64,000 nucleotides of DNA from Candidatus Proruminimicrobium quisquiliarum (GTDB lineage Bacteria; Elusimicrobiota; Endomicrobiia; Endomicrobiales; Endomicrobiaceae), in NCBI GenBank assembly GCA_018433245.1, contig JAHDRN010000009.1, positions 1-64,000 on the forward strand, read 5' to 3'. Positions within the stretch are counted from its first letter, which is position 1, and each line of letters starts with the position of its first letter. The position numbers and the translations under genes are program-made. The notes below the pieces were generated by a model. The model saw only the letters and a list, made by a program, of their open reading frames with translations. It did not search any database and was not told where the DNA came from. Shown piece by piece: positions 45,436-54,085 of this stretch.

Positions 45436-46788
45436 ATGAATATTAAACTAATATTTAAAAAAATATTATTAATGTTTCTTGGCTTAATTTTAAGTTTGGT
45501 GTTTTTAGAAATATTTTTACAATCTGCTTCGTTTACCGTTTACCATATTAAAAACTACAAAACGTATTATAAATATAAAACCTTAAAAACAAAGGATTCT
45601 GTTAAAATATTATGCATAGGCGAATCCACAACCGGAGAACAATATCCAATCCAACTACAAAAAATATTAGATAATATCAGTCCCGGCAGATTTTCTGTAA
45701 TTGACCGCGGATATCCGGGACTTACTCTTAAAAAAATATCGGAAACCATTGAAGCCAATATAAAAAAATATAATCCAGATATAATAATTTATATGATGGG
45801 AATAAACGACGGATTTTATTCTCCCGTTAAAACTTCATTTAATGGAGATGACGCTTTTAATAAAACAAAAATTAAAACTTACAAATTTTTTTTACTATTA
45901 AAAATGCATATTTTATCCAAAATAAATCGGGCTTATACTACAGCAAATTCACATTCTAAAGATTCGATAAAAGATAATAATGATATTATTTTCAAACAAA
46001 ATAAACTTATGGCAAAGTCTAATGACACTATAGCAATAAATTTAACTGAGGAAGGAAAAAAGGAATATACCTATTTAAAATTGACACAATCATATTATGA
46101 TTCAGAAAATAATGCTTATAAAGGTTATGAAATGGCCGTTAAAGGACTTAATATGAATTTTATAAAAGATAAAAAAATCCTTTATGCCATTATTCTTCAA
46201 TATAATATAAAACACGGAAATACTAAAGCACTAAAATTTTATGCTGACATGGCAATTAAAGAATCTGTTGATCTTTTTAAAAATTATTATGCATATTTTA
46301 TATATGGGTTTATAAAAGATATGATTTCCGATGAACAAAAAAAGCAAGTATTGTCAGTTATGCCAAGGAAAGACCAATCTTATGGTCTTTTGGCGATAGA
46401 AAGTTTAAAAGAGGGCAATTTTGAACAATCCGACAAATATTTTATGTTGGCGGAAGAATTAAGGTTAAATTTCCCTGATAACACAACTTATGATCTTTAC
46501 AAATCAATTATTAAAAAAACAATTATTTATAAGAAAAAGATAATTTGTATGCAATATCCCGTAAGAAGCGTAGAATCTTTAAAAAATATGTTAAAAAATG
46601 AAGATTATTATGATAAAATCACATTTGTAAGCAATGAGGAAACTTTTAAAGAAGCATTAAAGAAATATGATTATAAGGATATTTTTGAAGACCAATTCGC
46701 AGGTGATTTTGGCCATTGTATGCATTTCGGTAATAAGCTAATTGCAGAAAATGCCGCAAAAGTTATTATTGAAATTACAAAAAAATGA
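45436..46788 (+). CDS. Membrane-anchored SGNH/GDSL-hydrolase-like protein with TPR-like helices
   Basis: The 450-aa protein has an N-terminal TM anchor (about 8-30). The SGNH block I variant is ILCIGESTTGEQY (Ser in GES), block III is YMMGINDGFY (Asn in GIND), and the late Asp/His pair is in GDFGHCMHFG. A helical insertion (about 200-340), partly TPR-like, separates the blocks. These enzymes often act on O-acetyl groups of envelope glycans; the substrate here is unknown. A TATAAT box lies 9 nt before the ATG and there is no ribosome-binding site. A paralogue-like protein is at 55696-57159. Confidence 0.82.
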   Translation: MNIKLIFKKILLMFLGLILSLVFLEIFLQSASFTVYHIKNYKTYYKYKTLKTKDSVKILCIGESTTGEQYPIQLQKILDNISPGRFSVIDRGYPGLTLKKISETIEANIKKYNPDIIIYMMGINDGFYSPVKTSFNGDDAFNKTKIKTYKFFLLLKMHILSKINRAYTTANSHSKDSIKDNNDIIFKQNKLMAKSNDTIAINLTEEGKKEYTYLKLTQSYYDSENNAYKGYEMAVKGLNMNFIKDKKILYAIILQYNIKHGNTKALKFYADMAIKESVDLFKNYYAYFIYGFIKDMISDEQKKQVLSVMPRKDQSYGLLAIESLKEGNFEQSDKYFMLAEELRLNFPDNTTYDLYKSIIKKTIIYKKKIICMQYPVRSVESLKNMLKNEDYYDKITFVSNEETFKEALKKYDYKDIFEDQFAGDFGHCMHFGNKLIAENAAKVIIEITKK

Positions 46789-46832
46789 AAAAGTGCGGAT
46801 GTATTTATCCCGATACATTCCGCACTTTTTTT
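46788..46832. terminator. Bidirectional terminator between SGNH gene and thioredoxin
   Basis: AAAAAGTGCGGATGTAT pairs with ATACATTCCGCACTTTTT with one bulge. A-runs and T-runs on both sides suit both convergent genes. It overlaps the SGNH stop codon. Confidence 0.85.
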
Positions 46833-46839
46833 GCATTGT

Positions 46840-47301
46840 TTACCAATGTTTTGAAACAGCCGCTTCCAATTCTTCCTTAGAGTGATATCCCAACATTGTT
46901 TCAACCACTTTTCCGCCCTTAAAAATCATAAGTGTCGGAACACTTCTTATTTTATATTCTCTTGCTTTTGTTTCTGACGCATCAACATCCAACTTTGCAA
47001 CTTTTACTTTTCCGGCAAATTCTTCAGCAAATTGCTCAAGCACAGGATGCTGCATTTTGCACGGCCCGCACCATGTAGCAAAAAAATCAACTATTACCGG
47101 ACTTGTCGCAGTTAAAACTTCTTGATCAAAATCTTCATCTCTTAATTCAATTACTTTTGACATTGTATTGCCTCCTTTTTCCGCTTTTATTTCTTTTTTT
47201 TCCGCAGACTGTGATATTCCATATTTACCGAAAGGATATCCCAAAACACTAATCCATGCTACGTAAACAATTATCAGACCTGTGAATATAGATTTTATCA
47301 T
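46840..47301 (-). CDS. trxA: Thioredoxin with two possible starts (membrane-anchored and soluble)
   Basis: The thioredoxin fold with active site ATWCGPCK and the cis-Pro loop RSVPTLMIF is intact. The long form (153 aa) starts at 47301 with AAGGAG 9 nt upstream and carries a TM helix (TGLIIVYVAWISVLGY) and a charged linker. A second ATG at 47163 (MSKVIELRDEDF) has a strong AAAGGAGG 7 nt upstream and gives a normal 107-aa thioredoxin. Both sites look functional, so one gene may give a membrane-tethered and a cytosolic form. Role: disulfide reduction, including peroxiredoxin recycling. Confidence 0.92.
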   Translation of the reverse strand: MIKSIFTGLIIVYVAWISVLGYPFGKYGISQSAEKKEIKAEKGGNTMSKVIELRDEDFDQEVLTATSPVIVDFFATWCGPCKMQHPVLEQFAEEFAGKVKVAKLDVDASETKAREYKIRSVPTLMIFKGGKVVETMLGYHSKEELEAAVSKHW

Positions 47302-47367
47302 TTTCTATTTCTCCTTGCTATTTTATATTTATCAATATATGTATATATTACAATATTTGCATATATT

Positions 47368-47396
47368 AATATACAACAATATAAATAAAATGTCAA
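47368..47396 (-). promoter_or_regulatory. Promoter of the thioredoxin gene
   Basis: TTGACA (47391-47396), a 17-bp spacer and TATATT (47368-47373). Downstream, AATATATG and CATATATT form an inverted repeat in the leader that may bind a regulator. Confidence 0.8.
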
Positions 47397-47457
47397 TACA
47401 TTATATTTCCGACGGATACTACGCTTTATTATAAAAAACAAAATGCAATATTAAATT

Positions 47458-49509
47458 TTATTTTTGAGATTTAACAAAAACATCGCCGAAAGACATAAGA
47501 GCCTTATAATACCTGCCGATCGCTTTATGTTTTGCCGTTTCAGGCGCCGGGGCAAGTTTTTTTGTGACGGGATCAAAAGCAAAAGATTCTATTTTCCCGT
47601 CTGAAACATTGTATTTGACGGCGTCGGTCCCCTCTATTGCCAGTCCGTCTATATTAAAGCAGATATTGGCGCTGCCGCTAAATAAATCGTTGCCCAAAGC
47701 CTGATAATCCGCATCATAAAGAGACAGATTATAAAGCGTCGGCATTATATCCATATGGGAACCGTTAACAGCCGTATTTATATTTTTCGGTTTAAACTGC
47801 TGCGGTATATAAAGATAAAACGGAACTGCATATCTTAAAAACATATCTTCTTTCGAGTAATTGGACAGTTCTCTGAGGTTATGATCGCCCGTTACTGCTA
47901 TAATAGTATTTTCGCCAAATTCGGAGTTTTTAACGTATGAAATAAATTTTGCAAGCTCGCGGTTTGCAAACTGGTAGAGTTCAAAAATGCCTCTGTCGTT
48001 TAAATCTTTTGAAGACATCATTTTCTTTATATTGTCCGGTATTTCAAGGCTCAGAGGAACATATTTTGCCGGTTTTTTATAAGGAGGATGAGTCCCGGTC
48101 GACATTGCGAAAATAAATTTCGGCCTGCCGTCTGTTTTATCTGAAAGATATCTTCTTATAAGTTCAAAGAATTTATCGTCGTTTATTCCCCATTCGTGCC
48201 TGTCTTCCGGCTTTGCGTCTATATTGCCTTCCCCTATAACATCTTCAAAACCCTGCACTTTAAAAAAAGATTCAAGATCTCTCCACATCATGCTGCCGCC
48301 GTATAACGCGATAGTATCATAACCTGCTTTTTTATAAGGCTGTGCCGCTGAAGATGCAAAACATTTAAAGGCATCGGGCGTCTGCGTAATCTGGTTTGAA
48401 AGAGGCCTCTGCGGCATATTTAAAACTATTGATTCTATGCCGTGTATGGTTATAAAACCGGCAGGAAGAAAATTATAGAATACGGTATCCTGTTCAAAAT
48501 GCCGTTTCAATTCGCCCATAACGTCAAAACGCGGACTGTTGTTTAAAACCGGCATTTCTCCGAACCCTTCCATAACGATAAGAATAACGTTCGGCTTAGT
48601 CGTTTCAAGAAATTTATTGTCGGAACGCGTTTTTTTGATATACAGCTGTTCAAATGAGGACGCAGACTCGTTTGAAGGAAGAATTTTCAAATCATTTAAA
48701 AGAGCCTCATCGTCTTTATATCCGAAAAATTCTTTAAGATTCATTTCGTTTTTTGAGTTTTTAATTTTAAAATAAACAGTATCCGCCAAAGAATGCACAG
48801 GGTTTACGCAAAGCTTATTTATAAAATAATTAGGCGAAATCTGAGAATAAAACAAACCTAGAGGAAACATTGAAAATGAGCCTCTTGCCGCCATAAAATT
48901 AGCCGCTATTATAAAAATGACGGCAGTTATTCTTGCAGGTTTTTTCCAATAAACGGCGTTTATTATTCTTTCTTTCATTTTCAGAGACTGGCAGGTCAAA
49001 AATGTGAATTTAAATATAAATGCGCAAATTAAACCGAAAAGAACCAGCGCTATATAAACTCTGTAATCGGCAAGTATTGTTTTTATAAGAGCGATAGTAT
49101 CATCTTCAAAAAATCCGAAAATTAAAAAATTATAGTGGTCTTTAAAGTACGAGAAAAAACCGAAATCAAAAAATATTATAAAAAATAAAAGAGAAAATAT
49201 TATGTTGTAATAATATTTGAAAAAAGAAACCGACCATTTAAAACATCTGTTGCTTTTCAAAAAAAGACATGCGATAAGAATAAGCGTAACCGGAAAATTT
49301 ATATAGGCAAGAACCGATAAATCAAATCTGAATCCCATCCAAAAAGCTTTTAAAACATATATTTTAAGATGCGCTATTTCGGTAAAATCGGCAAAATACA
49401 GAAAAAAAACAAATCTGTAAAGCGTTATCATAAACATAATAAAAATGTTAACGGGCAAAAGTATTATGAAACTGTTTATTATAACGTTAAAATCTGTTTT
49501 TCTTTCCAT
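47458..49509 (-). CDS. Sulfatase-fold membrane protein (LtaS/MdoB-like phosphoglycerol/phosphoethanolamine transferase family)
   Basis: The 683-aa protein has about five TM helices in the first 220 residues. An extracytoplasmic alkaline-phosphatase-superfamily domain follows: NVILIVMEGFGE (metal site), FITIHGIES (region of the catalytic Thr), GSMMWRDLESFF, GINDDKFFE, FAMSTGTHPPY and TGDHNLRE. This is the layout of LtaS- or OpgB-type enzymes, which transfer head groups to envelope glycans. The donor and acceptor are unknown. There is no clear ribosome-binding site. Confidence 0.85.
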   Translation of the reverse strand: MERKTDFNVIINSFIILLPVNIFIMFMITLYRFVFFLYFADFTEIAHLKIYVLKAFWMGFRFDLSVLAYINFPVTLILIACLFLKSNRCFKWSVSFFKYYYNIIFSLLFFIIFFDFGFFSYFKDHYNFLIFGFFEDDTIALIKTILADYRVYIALVLFGLICAFIFKFTFLTCQSLKMKERIINAVYWKKPARITAVIFIIAANFMAARGSFSMFPLGLFYSQISPNYFINKLCVNPVHSLADTVYFKIKNSKNEMNLKEFFGYKDDEALLNDLKILPSNESASSFEQLYIKKTRSDNKFLETTKPNVILIVMEGFGEMPVLNNSPRFDVMGELKRHFEQDTVFYNFLPAGFITIHGIESIVLNMPQRPLSNQITQTPDAFKCFASSAAQPYKKAGYDTIALYGGSMMWRDLESFFKVQGFEDVIGEGNIDAKPEDRHEWGINDDKFFELIRRYLSDKTDGRPKFIFAMSTGTHPPYKKPAKYVPLSLEIPDNIKKMMSSKDLNDRGIFELYQFANRELAKFISYVKNSEFGENTIIAVTGDHNLRELSNYSKEDMFLRYAVPFYLYIPQQFKPKNINTAVNGSHMDIMPTLYNLSLYDADYQALGNDLFSGSANICFNIDGLAIEGTDAVKYNVSDGKIESFAFDPVTKKLAPAPETAKHKAIGRYYKALMSFGDVFVKSQK

Positions 49510-49588
49510 ATGGTTCTTTTATTTTTTTTAATTACTCCGCCTATTTTAATATAAAAAAAAACATAAAACAATTCCGTATATAAAAATA

Positions 49589-49622
49589 AAATTCCGCCGG
49601 AGATATTATTTCACGGCGGAAT
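49589..49622 (-). terminator. Terminator after the ferritin gene
   Basis: ATTCCGCCG (49591-49599) pairs perfectly with CGGCGGAAT (49614-49622). A T-rich run follows on the minus strand. Confidence 0.85.
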
Positions 49623-49637
49623 AATCTGCAATTTATT

Positions 49638-50162
49638 TTAATTTGCGGCTGTTTTGGCCGGAAACGGATTTACGAACACTCTTGCCGCAAGCTCTTTATC
49701 AAGAGCGTACAGCAAAGCAGTATTTGTTCCTATCTGCTTAACCTGCTGCAGAATCTGCTCGGCGTTTGCTTCTTCTTCAACCTGCTCGTTTACATACCAC
49801 TGAATAAATATATAGGCGGCATGGTCGTTTTCTTTAAGAGCAAGCGACGCTATATCGTTTATTCTGCCGGTAACAATCTGCTCATGGGCAAGCGTTTTTT
49901 CAAACACTTCAGTAATATTTTCAAAATCATAAGGCGATTTTTTTACATCTTCAAAAACAGGATATGCTCCGCGTTCAAGAATATATTCATACATATGCAT
50001 CGCATGGGCAAGTTCTTCCTGAGCCTGCACATTAAGCCAGTTCGCAAAACCTTTTAATCCGTTTCTGTCGCAGTATGCCGACATCTCAAGATAAATATAA
50101 GCGGAATAAAGTTCAAAATTAAACTGTTTGCTTAAAGCGTTTGTTAAATTTTCTTTTAACAT
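49638..50162 (-). CDS. ftn: Ferritin (Ftn-type)
   Basis: Ferritin stores iron and consumes peroxide at its ferroxidase centre. The 174-aa protein has QFNFELYSAYIYLEMSAYC, AQEELAHAMHMYEYILERGA and WYVNEQVEEEANAEQIL, which supply the Glu/His ferroxidase ligands. It resembles bacterial non-heme FtnA. An AAAGGAG ribosome-binding site precedes the ATG. It lies 11 bp after the peroxiredoxin gene and ends at a hairpin, completing a fur-prx-ftn operon. Confidence 0.95.
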   Translation of the reverse strand: MLKENLTNALSKQFNFELYSAYIYLEMSAYCDRNGLKGFANWLNVQAQEELAHAMHMYEYILERGAYPVFEDVKKSPYDFENITEVFEKTLAHEQIVTGRINDIASLALKENDHAAYIFIQWYVNEQVEEEANAEQILQQVKQIGTNTALLYALDKELAARVFVNPFPAKTAAN

Positions 50163-50173
50163 AATAGACTCCT

Positions 50174-50852
50174 TTATTTTTTTTCTCTTTTAAAACACAT
50201 AAACCAGTCAAGACAGTATTTGTCGGCGGTCTTGGTTTCCATTCTTTCTTTTGCAGTGCCGCACGAACCCGGCGTGGGAATAATCACATCATCGCCAGGT
50301 CTCCAGTCTGCCGGAGTCGCAACCGAATCGGCATCGGCTTTCTGAAGAGCAAGAACTACTCTTTTTATTTCGTCAAAATTTCTGCCGGTTGAAAGAGGAT
50401 AATAAAGTACCAGTCTGATTTTCCCTTTCGGATCAATAATAAAAACTGCTCTGACAGCCTGCGTAGTTGACTGACCCGGCTGAATCATTCCGTATTTTTT
50501 AGAAATATCCATCTTTATATCCTCTATAAGAGGAAATTTAACTTCCACGTGTTTCATTCCTTTCCATTCCAGCTCCTGAATTTTTCTAAGCCATGCAATA
50601 TGCGCGTAAATAGAATCTACCGAAAGCCCGACAAGTTCGGTATTAAGAGATTTAAAGTCGTCCGCCATGCTCGCAAAAGTCATAAATTCCGTGGTACATA
50701 CAGGCGTAAAATCGGCAGGATGAGAGAATAAAATTACCCATTTTCCTTTGTAGTCCGTAGGGAAAATTAATATCTCCCTGCGTTGTTTTTGCCTTAAAAT
50801 CGGGAGCATCGTCTCCTATAAGCGGCATTCTTGTTAAATTGTTTTCTTCCAT
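50174..50852 (-). pseudogene. Peroxiredoxin, interrupted by a one-base frameshift
   Basis: The start MEENNLTRMPLIGDDAPDFK (ATG 50852, with AGAGGAGG upstream) is in one frame up to GDINFP. The rest, TDYKGKWVILFSHPADF, PVCTTEF with the peroxidatic Cys, and the C-terminal DKYCLDWFMC, is in the +1 frame. The join lies at TTTTCCCTA (50759-50765), where one extra base shifts the frame. The whole would be a normal AhpC/Prx6-like peroxiredoxin of about 225 aa. It could be a true mutation, an assembly error, or +1 frameshifting at CCC-T. It follows the Fur-family gene with nearly no gap. Confidence 0.85.
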
Positions 50853-50853
50853 T

Positions 50854-51258
50854 TTAATTCCTCCTCTGTTTATTTTTATTTCTGCATTCTCCGCATATTC
50901 CTTTAAAAACCAAATCATGCGTTTCAATGTCAAAACCTTTTGTATCTTTTATAAATTCTGAAATTTTATCGAAATAAGGCATGTCTACGTCATAAACTTT
51001 TGAACAGACCGTGCATTTCATATGATAATGATTATCAGTAAAATGGTCGAACCTGTCGGCTGAATCAGGCATTTCAATATGTTTCAGACGTCCCTGGCCG
51101 GCAAGTATTTTAAGATTTCTGTATACGGTTGCCTTGCTTAAAGAAGGATATTTTTTTTGTATTTCCGTAAATAACTGATCGGCTGTAGGATGATTTTTCA
51201 TATCAGCCAAAGTTGCCAGCACCAAATTTTTTTGTATTGTTTTTCTTGTTTTTTTCAT
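50854..51258 (-). CDS. Fur-family regulator, probably PerR-like
   Basis: The 134-aa protein has an N-terminal winged helix (TADQLFTEIQKKYPSLSKATVYRNLKIL), a metal site in DNHYHMKCTVC, and a C-terminal CGEC pair. Together the two CxxC motifs form a structural zinc site. The gene is followed by peroxiredoxin and ferritin, which favours a peroxide sensor (PerR) over an iron sensor (Fur), but the sequence alone does not decide. Two 15-bp direct repeats lie at its own promoter, so it is probably autoregulated. Confidence 0.9.
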   Translation of the reverse strand: MKKTRKTIQKNLVLATLADMKNHPTADQLFTEIQKKYPSLSKATVYRNLKILAGQGRLKHIEMPDSADRFDHFTDNHYHMKCTVCSKVYDVDMPYFDKISEFIKDTKGFDIETHDLVFKGICGECRNKNKQRRN

Positions 51259-51289
51259 TATTAATATTTATTCCTTATTAATATTTATT
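51258..51289. promoter_or_regulatory. Tandem operator-like repeats of the fur-prx-ftn operon
   Basis: Two perfect copies of AATAAATATTAATAA (minus strand; 51275-51289 and 51258-51272) are separated by GG, giving a 17-bp period. They span from the predicted transcription start to the start codon of the Fur-family gene. TATTAT-TG-ATAATA just upstream is also palindromic. They are a probable binding site for the gene's own product. Confidence 0.7.
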
Positions 51290-51293
51290 ATCA

Positions 51294-51322
51294 ATAATAT
51301 AAAATTTATATTTATTTGTCAA
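51294..51322 (-). promoter_or_regulatory. Promoter of the fur-prx-ftn operon
   Basis: TTGACA (51317-51322), a 17-bp spacer and TATTAT (51294-51299). Confidence 0.8.
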
Positions 51323-51428
51323 CTTATCCGTATTTTTTATATTTTAAAACTTTTTTGCGAATAATTGATATTTACGGTTAAAAAGTATAAAATTTAAAAA
51401 CACTTTCAAATATTTTAAGGAAAACAAA

Positions 51429-52013
51429 TTGAACAGAAAAGATTTTTTTAACAAATGCGCATGCTCTTGGGATAACGACAAAAACAAACTTGATTTGCAC
51501 AAAATAAAGACAGCCGTAATTCCTTTACTGGATTTAAAAGATGACGATACTATTTTAGATGTCGCCTGCGGAACCGGTATTTTTATTGAAACATTAAAAG
51601 AAAAATATAAAGATATAAAAGTTACAGGAATTGATTTTGCTCAAAATATGATAGATAAAGCGATGAGAAAATTCCCCGATACGAATTTTATAGTTACCGA
51701 CGTTATTTCTTTGCCGTTTGAAAATAACGCTTTTAATAAAGTTATGTGTTTGAATGCATTTCCTCACTTTGAAGATAAAAATAAAGCCGTTAAAGAAATA
51801 TACAGAGTGCTTAAAAAAGACGGATTATTTATACTGGCGCATACAAATTCAAAATTAAATACAGATACTCATCACAGAAATGTAGGCGGATTAATAGGCA
51901 AAGACATTTTACCATGTAACGAAAAAATATATGAAATGCTTAAAAATAACGGGTTGAAGAACATCGAAATTACGGACAACGACAATGTCTTTATTATAAA
52001 AGCATGTAAATAA
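51429..52013 (+). CDS. Class I SAM-dependent methyltransferase (UbiE/Methyltransf_11-like)
   Basis: The 194-aa protein has motif I ILDVACGTGIFIETLKEKY, then VTGIDFAQNMIDKA and SLPFENNAFNKVMCLNAFPHF, typical of UbiE-type methyltransferases. The start is TTG at 51429, with AAGGAAAA 6-8 nt upstream. The substrate is unknown. It ends 3 bp from the convergent membrane-protein gene. Confidence 0.85.
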   Translation: MNRKDFFNKCACSWDNDKNKLDLHKIKTAVIPLLDLKDDDTILDVACGTGIFIETLKEKYKDIKVTGIDFAQNMIDKAMRKFPDTNFIVTDVISLPFENNAFNKVMCLNAFPHFEDKNKAVKEIYRVLKKDGLFILAHTNSKLNTDTHHRNVGGLIGKDILPCNEKIYEMLKNNGLKNIEITDNDNVFIIKACK

Positions 52014-52016
52014 AAT

Positions 52017-53642
52017 CTATTTTTTAAACTTAGCTTGTTTTTTGCACATTAAATAAAACAAGATATATCCAAATAGCAAGTATGCTGTTATATATCCCTG
52101 AAAAAAGAATCTGAAATTTTGATCTGGAACTATTAAAATTTGGATTATTAAAAAAAATACAAGAAAACAAACGAGAATAATTATTCGTTTCAGTTTTAAT
52201 AATACTGCCATCGTAAATATTGAAAAATATATAAACGTATACCAAATTGGCAGATAATTTTTAAATGAATTTGAAATATTGGAATTATATTTTTTAAATA
52301 ATTCAATAGTATCCGAATATATTTGTTGATTCAGATAAACGATTTTCTTTTTTATTAAATGATAATGTTGAATTGCATATTTTATACGATATTTTATATC
52401 ATTAAGATCCCGGGTCAAATATGCCGGTCTTAATCGATCATAAAAAACACTAAACTTAAATTTAACAAATTCCCAAAAATACGTTTTCATAAGCTTTCTT
52501 GATATTACTTTAAATTGTTGTTTGTCAAATTTTGAAAGATTGGCATAAAAACCGACATTGTGTATACGCGATTTCAGTATTTGCTGAATTCGAAGATTAT
52601 CAGATTTATTAAAATCAGCAAGAATATCTTTATTTTTGTCTTCAACTGCTTTTTCCAGCAGTTTTTGAAAACTCTTGTTTAAAATATAAACATTCTTATA
52701 AGCGTTTCCATCTCTATCAATCATAACAGTCTTTACATAATGAGGGATGAAAATAAATGAAAAAAGAATAGTGAAAAATAAAAAAACAAGCATGTTATGC
52801 AGTTTCAAAATTTTATAATTTAAAAGGTAAAACATTAAAGGGGTTGCAACAAGCAATAAAATTCCTTCAGAACGAAAAGAGGCCGCAACCGAAGATATAA
52901 GTGCGAGATTAATAATATTTATATCCACTAAAATTGTTTGAGATTTTAGCCGAACAAATATAAGCCTGGCAAATAAAAGCATAAAAAAATATGAGTATAA
53001 AATATCTTTTTCCATATGCAAATTATATTGCAACACAAGCGGAGTTAAAAATGGTATATAAAAAAAATATACTGCTTTATCAAGTTTAAAGTATTCTTTC
53101 AACATCGTCATTATATACCCTAATACTAAAGATATTATCAAAAGTTGCATTATAATAATGCCTGCCAAGTTTGGAATAAGCATCAGCGCATATATTCTGA
53201 AATATTTGATAACAATACCTTGAAAATTCGGTGCCTCAAAACAATAAACCGAATCTGCAAAATAAATATAATACATTTGATCGCCCATTATAAACGGCCA
53301 TACCAAAAAATGAACCGTTAAAATTATCAGAAAATATATTCCTGAAAATTTTATTAAATCTTGTATTGTTTTAGATTTTGAATAATTTTTGATAAGAATT
53401 CCGGCAAACTGCCACAGAAGGACAATAACAACTAAAAATAATCTTTTTATTAATATAATTTTTTTAAAATCGGTGCCTGTATATTCGAAAATTAACGGAT
53501 CTGTATAAAAAGTGGCAACAAAATGGATAACTGCTATTATAAAATACGTAAAGTTAAAATGTTTTTGTATACATTTATATAAACCGATAAATATATATTC
53601 AATATCTTGAAAAAAAAGGTAAATTTCATTTTTAATTGTCAT
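52017..53642 (-). CDS. Polytopic membrane protein, glycosyltransferase-like, 541 aa
   Basis: The sequence has about 11-12 hydrophobic helices and a conserved extracytoplasmic loop after helix 3 (WPFIMGDQMYYIYFADSVY). A soluble insert lies between the last helices (about 320-445). This layout suggests a GT-C-like or polymer-handling envelope enzyme, but no catalytic motif is certain. A frameshifted paralogue lies at 53972-55577. The pair sits among SGNH proteins, which fits surface glycan work. The promoter is at 53653-53682. Confidence 0.75.
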   Translation of the reverse strand: MTIKNEIYLFFQDIEYIFIGLYKCIQKHFNFTYFIIAVIHFVATFYTDPLIFEYTGTDFKKIILIKRLFLVVIVLLWQFAGILIKNYSKSKTIQDLIKFSGIYFLIILTVHFLVWPFIMGDQMYYIYFADSVYCFEAPNFQGIVIKYFRIYALMLIPNLAGIIIMQLLIISLVLGYIMTMLKEYFKLDKAVYFFYIPFLTPLVLQYNLHMEKDILYSYFFMLLFARLIFVRLKSQTILVDINIINLALISSVAASFRSEGILLLVATPLMFYLLNYKILKLHNMLVFLFFTILFSFIFIPHYVKTVMIDRDGNAYKNVYILNKSFQKLLEKAVEDKNKDILADFNKSDNLRIQQILKSRIHNVGFYANLSKFDKQQFKVISRKLMKTYFWEFVKFKFSVFYDRLRPAYLTRDLNDIKYRIKYAIQHYHLIKKKIVYLNQQIYSDTIELFKKYNSNISNSFKNYLPIWYTFIYFSIFTMAVLLKLKRIIILVCFLVFFLIIQILIVPDQNFRFFFQGYITAYLLFGYILFYLMCKKQAKFKK

Positions 53643-53652
53643 TGTTTTTGAT

Positions 53653-53682
53653 ATTCTACACAGCTTTTAAATAAGTTGTCAA
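53653..53682 (-). promoter_or_regulatory. Promoter of the 541-aa membrane protein gene
   Basis: TTGACA (53677-53682), an 18-bp spacer and TAGAAT (53653-53658). The ATG is only 10 nt after the -10 box, so the leader is very short. Confidence 0.7.
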
Positions 53683-53794
53683 TACAAATAATAACAAAAA
53701 AACAAATAAATTTATTTACAGGTACATAATAATTGCCAAAAAAAATTTTATCAAAGTTTTGGAATTGAGAATAATCATTTGCTATAATCAAAAT

Positions 53795-54085
53795 ATGATC
53801 TTGATCATTATTCTGCTGTTGCTGTTGATTAATGCCATTTTCCTATTAAATACGTATATATGCTTTATGCTGACACCAGTATTGCCGATACGTTTGTAAA
53901 AGCACATTTTGATATGCATTCAAGATTTCCCCTTTGTAAAAAAAGACGGCAACCAAAGCATTATCGGATATTTAAATTTTAAAGATATTTTTATTGCCGA
54001 TAAAATAAAAAATCAAATATATAATAAGAAAATGCCCGACTATAAAGCACGGAAAATAAAATCTAAACCCGGGATAGGGAACTAT
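53795..54085 (+). pseudogene. Remnant of a DUF21/CBS (HlyC/CorC-type) membrane protein
   Basis: A TATAAT box (53783-53788) 6 nt before an ATG opens MILIIILLLLLINAIFLLNT, which resembles the N-terminus of the CorC/hemolysin-like DUF21 proteins. After frame changes the DNA encodes DTSIADTFVKAHFDMHSRFP and KKDGNQSIIGYLNFKDIF, which resemble a CBS domain of the same family (the SRFPV...IIGxxxxKDxF pattern). The middle of the gene is missing. It overlaps the end of the frameshifted membrane gene on the other strand. Confidence 0.6.
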
